Shown: positions 28,253 to 37,913 of the stretch, in pieces
How positions within the stretch are numbered: the first letter of the stretch is position 1
Layout: every line of letters begins with the position of its first letter
Assembly (NCBI GenBank): GCA_002724635.1
Contig: PBPM01000051.1
Location: forward strand, 1 to 62,325
Source: Rhodospirillaceae bacterium
GTDB lineage: Bacteria; Pseudomonadota; Alphaproteobacteria; UBA6615
DNA length: 62,325 bases
Direction: 5' to 3'
Position numbers and translations under genes: made by a program
Notes under the pieces: generated by a model
Told to the model about the DNA's origin: nothing
The model's database searches: none
The model's input: only the letters and a program-made list of their open reading frames with translations

Positions 28253-29665
28253 CTAGACATAGCCTGACGCCGTTGCGAACGGGTGCGCCTTCTCGTAGGC
28301 ACGCGCGGCGCGCAGCACTAGAGCGTCTTCCCAGTGCCGCCCGACCAGCTGGAATGCGATGGGCAGCCGCTCGTCGCCCAGTCCGCAAGGCACCGAGCAG
28401 GCGGGCTGCATGGTCAGGTTGAACGCATAAGTGAAGGGGCACCAGTCGACCCATTGGCCCATGTCGCGCCCGTCGGGGACATTCTTTCCGGCCTCAATCG
28501 CCTCGAGTGGCATCTGCGGTGTCAGCAGCAAGTCGTAATCCTCGTGGAAGCGCGCCATGCGGTTGCCGAGCTCAACCCGCATGGCGTGGGCGTTGACGAG
28601 ATCGGTCACGCTCAGTTTCCGCCCCACTTCCGCGATGGCTAAAAGACCCGGGTCCATGAGTTCGCGCTTCTCGGCCGGAATCTGATCGACCAGCCAGGCG
28701 TCTGCCGCGGCCCAGATGACCTCGATGATCGGCTGGACGGGCGGGATATCCGGGTCGACCTCTTCGACGATCGCGCCGAGGTCACCAAGCGTCTTTGCGG
28801 CGCGTGCCACGCCCGCGGCGACATCGTCGTCAGCCCAGCCGTTTTCGCCAAGTGTTGGGCTGAAGGCGATGCGCACACCCTCGATGCCCGCGTCGAGCGC
28901 GTTCAGGTAATTCTTGTTCTGGGCCGTGGCGGGAGCGGCCATGGAATCGCGCGAGTCCGGCCTCGCCAGAACGTTCAGCATCAACGCTGCGTCGGTCACC
29001 GTTCGGGTCATCGGGCCCATGTTCGCCAGGTTCCCGATATGGCCGGGTAGGGGGTAGTTTGGGACCAGTCCAAAGGTGGGCTTGTGGCCGAAGATGCCGG
29101 CGAAGGCTGAGGGAATACGGATCGAGCCAGCTGCGTCCGAGCCTTGGTGCAGTGGACCCATGAAAGCGGCACAGGCTGACGAGGCGCCGCCGGACGAGCC
29201 GCCGGGGGTGCGCTCGGGATTCCAGGGATTTCGCGTGATGCCCGTCAGCGGGTTGTCGGTGACGCCTTTCCAGCCGAACTCCGGCGTGGTTGTCTTGCCG
29301 GTTAAGACCGCGCCGGCCTCGCGCAGCCGAGCCGTCGCCGGCGCATCTTCGTCCCAGGGGCCGTCAGGGTCGCTGGTGCGTGAGCCGCGCAGGGTCGGCC
29401 AGCCCTTGGTCAGGGTCAGGTCCTTGATCGAGACGGGTACGCCGTCGATAGCGGATAGTGGCTCGCCTTTCTGCCAGCGCGCCTCGGCCTCCCCGGCGCT
29501 CGCGAGGGCCGAGTCGGCGTCGACCAGGCAGAAACAGTTGAGCGTGGGGTTGTGCGCCTCGATCTGGTTGAGCACGGCCCTGGTTACATCGACCGGCGAG
29601 GCCTCGCCGCTGTCATAAAGGTCGCTGAGTTGAGTGGCGGTAAGTGCCGCGAGATTGTCCGACAT
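28253..29665 (-). CDS. Amidase (amidase-signature family)
   Basis: 470 aa, paralogous to the previous amidase. Lysine in PVSIKDLTL, signature TPGGSSGGASSACAAFM, serine-rich loop GSDAAGSIRIPSAFAG. It belongs to a same-strand series with an aminotransferase, an amidohydrolase and a beta-hydroxyacid-type dehydrogenase (28.2-33.5 kb), which together suggest degradation of a nitrogen-containing compound (inference). Confidence 0.92.
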   Translation of the reverse strand: MSDNLAALTATQLSDLYDSGEASPVDVTRAVLNQIEAHNPTLNCFCLVDADSALASAGEAEARWQKGEPLSAIDGVPVSIKDLTLTKGWPTLRGSRTSDPDGPWDEDAPATARLREAGAVLTGKTTTPEFGWKGVTDNPLTGITRNPWNPERTPGGSSGGASSACAAFMGPLHQGSDAAGSIRIPSAFAGIFGHKPTFGLVPNYPLPGHIGNLANMGPMTRTVTDAALMLNVLARPDSRDSMAAPATAQNKNYLNALDAGIEGVRIAFSPTLGENGWADDDVAAGVARAAKTLGDLGAIVEEVDPDIPPVQPIIEVIWAAADAWLVDQIPAEKRELMDPGLLAIAEVGRKLSVTDLVNAHAMRVELGNRMARFHEDYDLLLTPQMPLEAIEAGKNVPDGRDMGQWVDWCPFTYAFNLTMQPACSVPCGLGDERLPIAFQLVGRHWEDALVLRAARAYEKAHPFATASGYV

Positions 29666-29709
29666 GTCTGGTTCCTTATTGGCGTGCGGTCGGGCCGATA
29701 ATAGATGGC

Positions 29710-31110
29710 TTATTCCGCGGCGATCTGTCCTTCCGTTCGCAGCATCTCATGTGTGTCGTCGAGTGCCCTGCGGAAACGGACGATCATCTCCGCGATCTCG
29801 TCCTTGTTGATGATCAGTGGCGGGCAGAAGGAGATTGTATCACCGATCGCCCGCACGATGAGGCCGTGATCCTCTGCCCGTTGGTTGCAGTAGGGGCCGA
29901 CGCCAAGTGCCGGACCGAAGGCTTCTCCCGTGGCCTTGTCGCGCACCAGTTCGACACCCGCGACCAGCCCCTTTCCCCTTACCTCGCCCACAAGGGGGTG
30001 ATCCAGCAGCGCCTCGAGGCCGCCTATGAAGTGGGGCTCCATCACCCGCACATGGCCGACGATGTCCTCGTCGGCATAGATGCGCAGCGCCTCGCGGGCG
30101 ACGGCGGCCGATACCGGGTGGCCCGAGTATGTGAAGCTCAGCCCGAACACCCCGACGCGGTCGCTCTCCTCGGCGATCGCGTCGAATACTCGGGCGTTCA
30201 CCATCAGAGCGGAGATTGGGATATAGGCGCTCGACAGTCCCTTGGCGCAGACCAGCATGTCGGGCTCAAGGCCCATGGTCGTGGAACCGAACATGTTGCC
30301 GGTGCGCCCAAAGGCTGTGATCACCTCGTCGGCGACCAGCAGCATGTCATGCTTGCGGATCACCGCCTGAATCTTCTCGTAATAGGTCGGCGGCGGCACG
30401 ATGACGCCGCCCGAGCCCATGATCGGTTCGGTGAAGAAGGCGCCCACTGTCTCGGAACCCTCGGCCTCGATCAGGGCGTCGAGTTCATCGGCCAGCCGGG
30501 TCGCGAAATCCTCTTCACTCTCGCCGGGCTGTGCATAGCGATAATGATGCGGCGGGGTCACATGCAGGAAGCCGTCGAGGGGCAGCCCGAAGGAGGCGTG
30601 GTTGTAATGCATGCCCGACAGGCTGGCCGATGCGATCGTGTTCCCGTGATAGGCACGCTGGTGGGCAATGATCTTGCGCTTCTCTGGCTTGCCCATCGCA
30701 TTCCAGTAGTACCAGACGATGCGCGCGGCGCTGTCGTTGCCCTCGGATCCAGAGTTGGCGAACCAGATCTTCGACATCGGCACGGGCGCGATTTGGAGCA
30801 GCATCTCGGCCAGGTCGATTACCGGCGAATGGCTCTTGTGGTTGGTCAGGTGATAGTAGGGTAGGCGCGCCATCTGGTCGGCGGCGGCCTGCACCAGCCG
30901 GTCTTGGCCATAGCCCAGCGAGATGCACCAAAGGCCGGCCATCCCCTCGATATATTCCTTGCCGTGATTGTCGGTCACCCAGACGCCTTTGCCCTCCTCG
31001 ATGACGACCGGACCCTTGTCCAGATGTGTCTTGAGGTTGGTGAGTGGGTGAATGATCGATGCGGTGTCGCGTGCTTCGGGCGAGTTCGGGCGAGGTGAGT
31101 CGTCGGTCAT
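29710..31110 (-). CDS. Class III pyridoxal-phosphate aminotransferase
   Basis: 466 aa. Fold type I class III: the KEYIEGMAGLWC start region, NSGSEGNDSAARIVWYYW for the phosphate-binding area, LLVADEVITAFGRTG for the aspartate that contacts the pyridine nitrogen, and the Schiff-base lysine in VCAKGLSSAYIP. Related to omega-amino acid/putrescine-pyruvate aminotransferases; substrate not fixed. Confidence 0.93.
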   Translation of the reverse strand: MTDDSPRPNSPEARDTASIIHPLTNLKTHLDKGPVVIEEGKGVWVTDNHGKEYIEGMAGLWCISLGYGQDRLVQAAADQMARLPYYHLTNHKSHSPVIDLAEMLLQIAPVPMSKIWFANSGSEGNDSAARIVWYYWNAMGKPEKRKIIAHQRAYHGNTIASASLSGMHYNHASFGLPLDGFLHVTPPHHYRYAQPGESEEDFATRLADELDALIEAEGSETVGAFFTEPIMGSGGVIVPPPTYYEKIQAVIRKHDMLLVADEVITAFGRTGNMFGSTTMGLEPDMLVCAKGLSSAYIPISALMVNARVFDAIAEESDRVGVFGLSFTYSGHPVSAAVAREALRIYADEDIVGHVRVMEPHFIGGLEALLDHPLVGEVRGKGLVAGVELVRDKATGEAFGPALGVGPYCNQRAEDHGLIVRAIGDTISFCPPLIINKDEIAEMIVRFRRALDDTHEMLRTEGQIAAE

Positions 31111-31172
31111 GTCGGTCTCCAGTCTGGGCGCGGCGATGATACAACACCGGGGCCCGGCACGATATTGGCGTG

Positions 31173-32528
31173 CTAGGCGGCGAGCTTCACGCCTTTGAGG
31201 ATTCGCCGGCCGGATCTGGCGAGTTGATCCATCTTGCCGCGCAGACCAAGATATCTGAGCTTACCATTCTGCTTCCGGATCTTGCCCGCGATCATGACGG
31301 TGTCCACGTTCCCGCCATGGGCGTGGAAGACCACACTCTCGATTGGGTTGTGAACCGGGAACAGGTTGAGGTCGTTCCTGTTGATCATGATGATGTCGGC
31401 CTGTTTCCCAGCTTTTAGGGAGCCGGTCTTTCGATCTAGACCCATCGCCCGCGCGGCGTTGATGGTTGCCCATTCGAGTGCTTCGCGCGGCTTGATCGAA
31501 AGGCTGTCCACCACGGCATTGGTCATATTGTACGTCGCCTGATTATCGAACAGGCGTTGCGGCTGCATGGCCATGCGCATCACCGTGAACATGTCTCCAG
31601 AGATGTTGCTCTCGATATCGATGCCGATGCTCGGTGCGCCGCCTAGTGCGCGCACCCGACCGATCAGGGGTTTGCCGTGGCCCATCTGGATTTCGACTTC
31701 GGGTGTGATGGTCGTCGAGGCGCCGCTGTCGATAACCACCTTGAGCTCGTCGTCCGACAGGTAGTTTCCGTGGACCATGTTGTGTCGCCTGTTGAGCAGC
31801 TTGAGCTTCGCCAGCTTCCTGTAACCATCCGGGTTTAGGCGATTGGGCGCCCCCCAAACATGGGTGCTGATGATCAGGTCTAGTTCCTTGGCCAGTCGGA
31901 AGTCGTGCTCGACGACCTCCCAGATGGCGAAATCGACGCCGAGAGCTGACATGGCGAGTGTGACCAGCGCGTCGTCGTCGGAGAGGACGCCGTTGCGCAG
32001 ACGCTCAAGCTCGCTGCGGGGATGCGGTATCTCGCTGAAATGCTTGGTGCCCTTCTTGGGGTCGGGTTTCGGCGAGCCGTGGCCGAACAAGGCGCGGATG
32101 CCGGATTCCCGGAGTCCCCGGATGGCAGCGTCGGAATGCGCGGGTGTCGCGTTGTTGTGGCACCAGTCGAATATGGTGGTAGCCCCTAGATTGATCTGGT
32201 TCAGGGCCCCCACGAGATTACCGAGATAGGTATCGTTGGCAGTGTAGCGCGGCGCGATCGTGGCGTGCATTTGGTGCAGATACTCGGGAATAGACCAATT
32301 GCCGGCGACACCGCGAATCCCGGTCTGCCAAGTGTGAAGGTGGGCGTTCACGAAGCCCGGCATGACGATCATGCCGGTCGCATCGATGACCTTAGCGCTC
32401 GGCGCACGGATCGTCTTGCCGATCTTCTCTATCTCGCTGCCATTGACGAGAATATCGCCCTTTGCAAAGTCACCGGTCTGGGGATCCATCGAAATGATGG
32501 CGCCGCCCTTGATCAGGGTTTTGCTCAT
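31173..32528 (-). CDS. Metal-dependent amidohydrolase (cytosine deaminase/AtzA-like)
   Basis: 451 aa. The metal-binding HxH is in GFVNAHLHTWQTGIRG; further ligands are the histidines in STHVWGAP and MVHGNYLSDDEL, with the late part ATINAARAMGLDRKTGSL closing the composite domain. The group deaminates or hydrolyses heterocyclic amines. It sits between aminotransferase and dehydrogenase genes in the same orientation. Confidence 0.88.
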   Translation of the reverse strand: MSKTLIKGGAIISMDPQTGDFAKGDILVNGSEIEKIGKTIRAPSAKVIDATGMIVMPGFVNAHLHTWQTGIRGVAGNWSIPEYLHQMHATIAPRYTANDTYLGNLVGALNQINLGATTIFDWCHNNATPAHSDAAIRGLRESGIRALFGHGSPKPDPKKGTKHFSEIPHPRSELERLRNGVLSDDDALVTLAMSALGVDFAIWEVVEHDFRLAKELDLIISTHVWGAPNRLNPDGYRKLAKLKLLNRRHNMVHGNYLSDDELKVVIDSGASTTITPEVEIQMGHGKPLIGRVRALGGAPSIGIDIESNISGDMFTVMRMAMQPQRLFDNQATYNMTNAVVDSLSIKPREALEWATINAARAMGLDRKTGSLKAGKQADIIMINRNDLNLFPVHNPIESVVFHAHGGNVDTVMIAGKIRKQNGKLRYLGLRGKMDQLARSGRRILKGVKLAA

Positions 32529-32548
32529 TTTTTCGGACCGTGCGTGTG

Positions 32549-33487
32549 TTATTCGGCGGCGTCTTTGAGGCCGTCGGAGACGTCGACATTCTCCGGCTTG
32601 ATGTCGTAGCCGGCGGCCTTCGCTTGCATCTTGATCAGCGCGGCAAAATCGTCCTCGCCATGCCCGGAACCGATCAGCGCCTGAACAAGCTCGCGCGTGA
32701 GGTTCGTAACCGGCATCGGGACCTCGAGGTTGCGCGCCTCAGCCAGCGCGAGGTCGAGATCCTTGCGCAGCATCTTCGAGGTGTGCGTGGCCGTGTAGTC
32801 GAGATTCACCAGCGCGGGCGCTTTGTAGTTGGTGAAGATCGAGGACATGGCGCTGTTGTTGAAATAGTTGAGGAACGCGTGGCGCTCGATTCCGCCCTTC
32901 TCGCAAAGCACCGTGATCTCGGCCATGCACTGAGCGACGACCCCGAGCATGACGTTGTGGGCGAGCTTGGCGAGGCGCGAGGAATCGCCCTCGCCGATAT
33001 AAGTCTCGGCCCGGCCGAGCGCGGCGATGTAGGGACGCGCGATGTCATAGGCCTCGCGCGGGCCCGATACGCCGAGCGTCGCCTTGCCGGCCGCGACCGC
33101 ATGGCCGTTGCCGCTGATCGGCGTCGCTAGGAATTGGACGCCCTTGGCCTCGCAGGCCGCGCGTATGTCCTGCGAAGTCTCGATCGAGATGGTCGAGCTG
33201 TCGCTGATGATCTTCGGCAGCGAAGAACCGGAAAGCATACCGTCCGGGCCGGTGATCATCTCGCGGATCGCCGCGTCGTCGGTCACGATCGTGAAGACGA
33301 TATCCCGATCGGCGAGGTCGGCGGGTTTTGCGACCACCTCGACGCCGAGCGGCTCGGCCTTCGCCGCGGTCCGATTGTAGACCTTGACATCTGCGCCGGC
33401 GGCGATGAGCAGCTCGGCCATCGGGTAGCCCATCTTGCCGGTGCCGATCCAACCGACGGTGTGTGACTTGAGATTGTCGCCTGACAT
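32549..33487 (-). CDS. NAD(P)-dependent beta-hydroxyacid dehydrogenase family protein
   Basis: 312 aa with the Rossmann motif GWIGTGKMGYPMAELLI at the N-terminus and the catalytic lysine in KLAHNVMLGVVAQ, as in 3-hydroxyisobutyrate and tartronate-semialdehyde reductases. Starts the 33.5-28.2 kb minus-strand series. Substrate unknown. Confidence 0.9.
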   Translation of the reverse strand: MSGDNLKSHTVGWIGTGKMGYPMAELLIAAGADVKVYNRTAAKAEPLGVEVVAKPADLADRDIVFTIVTDDAAIREMITGPDGMLSGSSLPKIISDSSTISIETSQDIRAACEAKGVQFLATPISGNGHAVAAGKATLGVSGPREAYDIARPYIAALGRAETYIGEGDSSRLAKLAHNVMLGVVAQCMAEITVLCEKGGIERHAFLNYFNNSAMSSIFTNYKAPALVNLDYTATHTSKMLRKDLDLALAEARNLEVPMPVTNLTRELVQALIGSGHGEDDFAALIKMQAKAAGYDIKPENVDVSDGLKDAAE

Positions 33488-33593
33488 TTCTTCTCTCTTC
33501 GTGGGAAATATTGTTTGGGTGGAAGAATAACAGGCCCCGCGCTATACCGCCTCGAATTTCTATCGAGCGGTTCGCACCGCGTACGGATTTGCT

Positions 33594-34229
33594 ATGCCCG
33601 AAGAACCGATCAATCCGCCGCCAACATCCTTTGTCGAATGGTGCGACACTCGGCGCGAGTCTAATCGCCGGGAGACGCTCGCTGCGTCGCCCGATCCGGA
33701 TGCTCTGTGGGTTTTCTGCGCGGGATCCCTGATCTGGGATCCGCGCTTCGAACCTGATGAAACCCGCGCGGCGACGCTGACGGCATATCGCCGGGCCTTC
33801 ACCTTCTGGACCATCCGCGCGCGCGGCTCGTTCGAGCGGCCGGGCCTTGGGCTTGCGCTCGAGCCCGGCGGCACCTGCGCGGGTGTCGCGTTCCGTGTTC
33901 CCGTGCGTGGCCGGGACGAAATTCTGGATGCCCTGTGGCGGCGCGAGATGAGCGGTGGCGTCTATGTGCCGACCTGGGTTGAGGCCGAGACCGACGCCGG
34001 ATCCATCCGGGCGCTGGGCTTCGTCGCCAATCGTGATCACCGGAACTATACCGGCAAACTGCCGCGCGATCTTTCGGCCCGCATCATCGCGACGGCTCAG
34101 GGATCCCGCGGCCCCTGCCATGAATATCTCTCGCTGCTGATCGAGGCTCTGGATCACCACGACCTGCCAGACGCGGAAATGCGCGCATTGCATAATGCGG
34201 TGCAGCGCGAGCTGGGCGCCGTTGCGTGA
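33594..34229 (+). CDS. ChaC-like gamma-glutamylcyclotransferase
   Basis: 211 aa. Members degrade glutathione to oxoproline and Cys-Gly. The family's YGSL signature is here CAGSLIWDP, with alanine in place of the tyrosine. The rest is well conserved: FTFWTIRARGSFERPGLGLA, the catalytic-glutamate region LDALWRREMSGG and the GPCHEYL end. Probably functional but atypical. Its stop overlaps the next gene's GTG. Confidence 0.85.
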   Translation: MPEEPINPPPTSFVEWCDTRRESNRRETLAASPDPDALWVFCAGSLIWDPRFEPDETRAATLTAYRRAFTFWTIRARGSFERPGLGLALEPGGTCAGVAFRVPVRGRDEILDALWRREMSGGVYVPTWVEAETDAGSIRALGFVANRDHRNYTGKLPRDLSARIIATAQGSRGPCHEYLSLLIEALDHHDLPDAEMRALHNAVQRELGAVA

Positions 34230-34849
34230 CCCGAAAGGCCCGGGGCGGCGCTGCGGCGGACCGCAATCGCGATGATATTCATACTGTGCTGGCGGAGTTC
34301 ATTCCGGACGGCGGGAGTATCCTCGAGATCGCAAGCGGCGATGGGCAGCACGCGGCGCATTTCGCGACTACATTCGCCCCGACGGTCTGGCAGCCGAGTG
34401 AACGCGACCCGGCCCGGCGGGAAGCCATGCGCGCGCGGTTCGCGAAGCTTGACCTGCCGAACCTGCGCGATCCGATTGCGCTCGACGTGACCGCGGACCG
34501 CTGGCCGGTCGAGATCGACTGGTCCGGCGCGCCGATCCGCATGATCTACAACGTAAACATGATCCACATCGCGCCTTGGTCCGCATGCCTCGGCCTGATG
34601 GCCGGTGCCGCGCGGGTCCTGCCGGCGGAAGGCGTGCTATTTCTCTATGGGCCGTTCAACCGCGACGGCAGGTTCACATCTGTTGGGAACAAGGCATTCG
34701 ACATCTCACTGCGTGCACGGAATTCCGAATGGGGTTTGCGGGATCTATCGGATGTGTGCGAGGCATCCTCAACGGCTGGCCTGGCCCTGGACCGGGTGAT
34801 CGAAATGCCCGTGAATAATTTGTCGGTGGTGTTTCGCGTCACGAAATAG
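34226..34849 (+). CDS. DUF938 SAM-dependent methyltransferase-like protein
   Basis: 207 aa with GTG start in a GTGA overlap. SILEIASGDGQHAAHFA is the SAM-binding motif I; WQPSERDPARR and NMIHIAPWSAC match the DUF938 family (METTL26-like). Substrate unknown. Translationally coupled to the ChaC-like gene. Confidence 0.88.
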   Translation: MTRKARGGAAADRNRDDIHTVLAEFIPDGGSILEIASGDGQHAAHFATTFAPTVWQPSERDPARREAMRARFAKLDLPNLRDPIALDVTADRWPVEIDWSGAPIRMIYNVNMIHIAPWSACLGLMAGAARVLPAEGVLFLYGPFNRDGRFTSVGNKAFDISLRARNSEWGLRDLSDVCEASSTAGLALDRVIEMPVNNLSVVFRVTK

Positions 34850-34874
34850 AAATATGCGGATTCCAAAGGAGTCA

Positions 34875-35228
34875 ATGATGACTGTCGAGAAGCTACAGAA
34901 TGCCTACTACGTCACGGGCGACATGGATCGTGCGATCGCGTTTTACCGTGAAACGCTGGGGCTGGACCTGATGTTTCAGGACGGTGGTAAATGGGCCCAG
35001 CTCAAGGCTGGCGGCGTTAATTTCGCTCTGAGTTCCGCGGACGAGGCCCCCGATGGTGCGGTGGGCGCGACGGTCGTATTCGAGGTGCCGGATGCGGCGG
35101 CGGCGGCGGCGATCGCAGCGGCGGGCGGCGAGGTTCTCGGTGAACGCGACATGGGCGACCACGGCAAGACGCTGACCTTCCGCGACCCCGACGGCAATCT
35201 CGTTCAGCTGTTCGAGCGTGCGTGCTGA
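34875..35228 (+). CDS. VOC family protein (glyoxalase fold)
   Basis: 117 aa from the ATG at 34875 behind AAGGAG. One glyoxalase/bleomycin-resistance unit: NAYYVTGDMDRAIAFYRETL and the C-terminal LTFRDPDGNLVQLFE with its glutamate metal ligand. An alanine-rich loop (PDAAAAAAIAAAGG) lies between. Followed by a quinone oxidoreductase gene. Confidence 0.86.
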   Translation: MMTVEKLQNAYYVTGDMDRAIAFYRETLGLDLMFQDGGKWAQLKAGGVNFALSSADEAPDGAVGATVVFEVPDAAAAAAIAAAGGEVLGERDMGDHGKTLTFRDPDGNLVQLFERAC

Positions 35229-35266
35229 CATCAACCAATTCAATCAAGAGTTTCGAGGAGACAGTG

Positions 35267-36253
35267 ATGGAGACCAAGGCATTCCGTATTTACAAGTTTG
35301 GTGGCACTGAGCAGATGAAGTGGGAAACTGTGGAGGTTCCTAAGCCGGGCCGCGGCGAGGTCCTGTTGCGGCATACGGTGGTCGGACTCAATCTGGCCGA
35401 TACCTATCGCCGGACCGGGCTTTACCCGATGCCGTTGCCCAACGGCATGGGCAATGAGGCCGTTGGCGTGGTCGAGGCGGGGGGCCCGGGCGTGCGCGCC
35501 CTCAAGGTTGGCGACCGCGTTGGCTATATCGGTGGCGAGACATTCGATGCCTACTCTAAGTGCCGGGTGGCGAACGTCGCGAGCCTGATTCCGCTGCCCA
35601 AATTCATTAATGACCGCACGGCTGCCGCGGCCCTGCTTAAGGGCATCACCGCACAATATCTACTGCGTGATGCCTACAAGGTGAAGCGTGGCGATACGAT
35701 ATTGGTGCACGCCGCCGCCGGCGGTGTCGGGCTGATCATGTGCCAATGGGCCAAGGCTATCGGGGCGACGGTAATCGGCACCGTCAGCACTGAGGAAAAG
35801 GCGAGGATCGCGAAGCGCAACGGCTGCCACCATCCCATTGTGGTCAAACGCAAGGGACCGAAGTTCGCCAAGAAAGTCCGCGAACTGACCGACGGCAAGG
35901 GCGTGCATTGCGTCTATGACTCGGTGGGCAAGGAAACCTGGGAAGAATCTCTGGCCAGCGTGCGTCTGCGCGGGTCGGTTATCAATTTCGGTAGCGCATC
36001 GGGCAACCCACCGCTCACCAACCTTGCCGCGACAGGGCCGATGGGCTCGCCCTACATCGCGCGCTGCGCGCTGGTGAACTATACGACCAGCCGCAAGGAA
36101 ACGATGTCGCGCGCGGACGACCTGTTTAAGGCGATCAAGAAAGGCCATGTTAAAATCCGGGTGAACCAGCGCTATCCCCTGAGGGATGCGGCCAAGGCGC
36201 ACCGGGATATTGAGGGTCGCCGGACCACCGGACAGTCGATCCTGATTCCATAA
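35267..36253 (+). CDS. Quinone oxidoreductase family protein
   Basis: 328 aa from the ATG at 35267 (GAGGAG site). MDR fold without zinc cysteines: VVGLNLADTYRRTGLY near the N-terminus, ILVHAAAGGVGLIMCQWAKA for NADPH and HRDIEGRRTTGQSIL at the end. Distinct from the copy at 8231. Directly followed by haloalkane dehalogenase. Confidence 0.9.
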   Translation: METKAFRIYKFGGTEQMKWETVEVPKPGRGEVLLRHTVVGLNLADTYRRTGLYPMPLPNGMGNEAVGVVEAGGPGVRALKVGDRVGYIGGETFDAYSKCRVANVASLIPLPKFINDRTAAAALLKGITAQYLLRDAYKVKRGDTILVHAAAGGVGLIMCQWAKAIGATVIGTVSTEEKARIAKRNGCHHPIVVKRKGPKFAKKVRELTDGKGVHCVYDSVGKETWEESLASVRLRGSVINFGSASGNPPLTNLAATGPMGSPYIARCALVNYTTSRKETMSRADDLFKAIKKGHVKIRVNQRYPLRDAAKAHRDIEGRRTTGQSILIP

Positions 36254-36277
36254 CCAAGATCACGCGAAGGAAGCCAG

Positions 36278-37156
36278 ATGAGTTGGACGGAGAAGAAGTT
36301 TGCGGACGTCAATGGCCACCGCATGGCTTATGTGGAGACCGGAGACCTTGAGGGCGATCCGATCGTGTTTCTGCACGGCAACCCGACCTCCAGCTATCTC
36401 TGGCGCAATATCATCCCGCAAGTGGAGAGCCTCGGCCGTTGCATCGCGCCAGACCTGATCGGCATGGGTGATTCCGACAAGTTACCTGACAGCGGTGCCG
36501 ACCGTTACCGCTTCGTCGAGCATCGCGACTATCTCCACGCTCTACTTGACCAGCTTGGGGTAAACGCGAATGTGACTTTGGTGATCCATGACTGGGGTAG
36601 TGCTCTCGGGTTCGACTGGGCAAATCAGAACCGCGCGGCGGTCAAGGGGATCGCCTACATGGAGGCGATGGTGAAGTCGCGCAGCTGGAGCGACTTTCCG
36701 GAGCGCGCGCGCCCGGCCTTCGAGGGCTTCCGCTCGCCGGCAGGCGAGAAGATGGTGCTGGAAGACAATTTCTTCGTCGAACGGATGTTGCCGGGCTCGA
36801 TCCTGCGTGATCTGACGGAGGAAGAGATGTCGGAGTATCGCCGCCCCTTCACGGCGCCCGGGGAATCCCGCCGTCCGACATTGACTTGGCCGCGCCAGAT
36901 CCCCATCGACGGTGAGCCCGCAGATGTCACAGCCATTGTTGATAATTTTGCGGCCTGGATCGCCACCGCGCCCTTCCCCAAGCTGTTTATCAACGCCGAG
37001 CCCGGGGCAATCCTGAGCGAAGGGGAGAGCCGGGACTTCTGCCGGACTTGGGCCAACCAGACCGAAATCACGGTTAAGGGCTCGCACTTCATACAGGAAG
37101 ATTCGCCCAACGAGATCGGCGCGGCGCTCAGGGATTGGCTCGGAAGGATCGGCTAG
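36278..37156 (+). CDS. dhaA: Haloalkane dehalogenase
   Basis: 292 aa alpha/beta hydrolase that replaces halide with hydroxyl. All diagnostic residues are seen: halide-binding Asn35 in [12 protein letters not shown], nucleophile Asp105 followed by Trp106 in [11 protein letters not shown], the acid Glu129 in AYMEAMV and the base His270 in [10 protein letters not shown]. This set (Asp, Glu, His with Asn and Trp) defines the HLD-II (DhaA/LinB) subgroup. No signal peptide. Confidence 0.92.
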   Translation: MSWTEKKFADVNGHRMAYVETGDLEGDPIVFLHGNPTSSYLWRNIIPQVESLGRCIAPDLIGMGDSDKLPDSGADRYRFVEHRDYLHALLDQLGVNANVTLVIHDWGSALGFDWANQNRAAVKGIAYMEAMVKSRSWSDFPERARPAFEGFRSPAGEKMVLEDNFFVERMLPGSILRDLTEEEMSEYRRPFTAPGESRRPTLTWPRQIPIDGEPADVTAIVDNFAAWIATAPFPKLFINAEPGAILSEGESRDFCRTWANQTEITVKGSHFIQEDSPNEIGAALRDWLGRIG

Positions 37157-37165
37157 GCCGATCAC

Positions 37166-37912
37166 GTGGAATTTGGTGTCCTCGGTCTAGCGCTCGTCGC
37201 CGTAGTATTCGTCGTTGCGGGCGTGGTCAAGGGCGTCATCGGGTTCGGGCTGCCGACTATCTCAATGGGCATCCTTGGGGCCCTCATCGCGCCGGACGTC
37301 GCCGCCGCCATTCTGATTGTGCCGACTTTCCTAACCAATATCTGGCAAGCCTTCGCGGGGCCGCACGCGCTAGCGCTGTTGCTGCGACTCTGGCCCATGT
37401 TCGCCGGTGTTTTCTTCGGTACCTTGGCAACGGCCGGAATCATCACGGGCGCCGATCCGTCGATCGCCGCCGGCCTGATCGGCGCGATGCTTTTGATTTA
37501 TGCCTTCCTGGGCCTTTCCGGGATTCGCTTCCGAGTGTCGCGGCAGGCGGGGGTTGTGGCCGGACCGTTGGCGGGGCTGGCGACGGGGCTGATCAACGGC
37601 GCCACGGCGATCTTCGTCCTGCCCGGCGCGCCCTATCTGCAGGCCTCGCAGTTTGACAAGGATGAGCTCATTCAGGCGCTCGGCTTCGTGGGGCTGGTAG
37701 CCCCGGTCGCACTTGCGTTGGGCTTCAGCTTCAACCGCGAGGTGGATGTTGCGCTGTGGCCGACGGTAGCGGTCGCGCTGGCCGCAGCCATCGTGGGCAT
37801 GACACTCGGCCGGGGTGTGCGCGGAAAACTCTCCGTCGCCGCGTTTCAGCGTTGCGTGTTCCTTGGTCTCGCGGGGATCGGCTGCGTGATGGTGTTGCGA
37901 GCGTTAAGCTAG
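37166..37912 (+). CDS. TSUP family permease (sulfite exporter TauE/SafE)
   Basis: 248 aa with a GTG start at 37166 and about eight membrane helices. The repeats VVKGVIGFGLPTISMGIL and ATGLINGATAIFVLPGAPYL are typical of the TauE/SafE family, which moves sulfoacetate, sulfite or other organic anions across the inner membrane. Convergent with the gloB-like gene, stops 1 bp apart. Confidence 0.9.
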   Translation: MEFGVLGLALVAVVFVVAGVVKGVIGFGLPTISMGILGALIAPDVAAAILIVPTFLTNIWQAFAGPHALALLLRLWPMFAGVFFGTLATAGIITGADPSIAAGLIGAMLLIYAFLGLSGIRFRVSRQAGVVAGPLAGLATGLINGATAIFVLPGAPYLQASQFDKDELIQALGFVGLVAPVALALGFSFNREVDVALWPTVAVALAAAIVGMTLGRGVRGKLSVAAFQRCVFLGLAGIGCVMVLRALS

Positions 37913-37913
37913 A

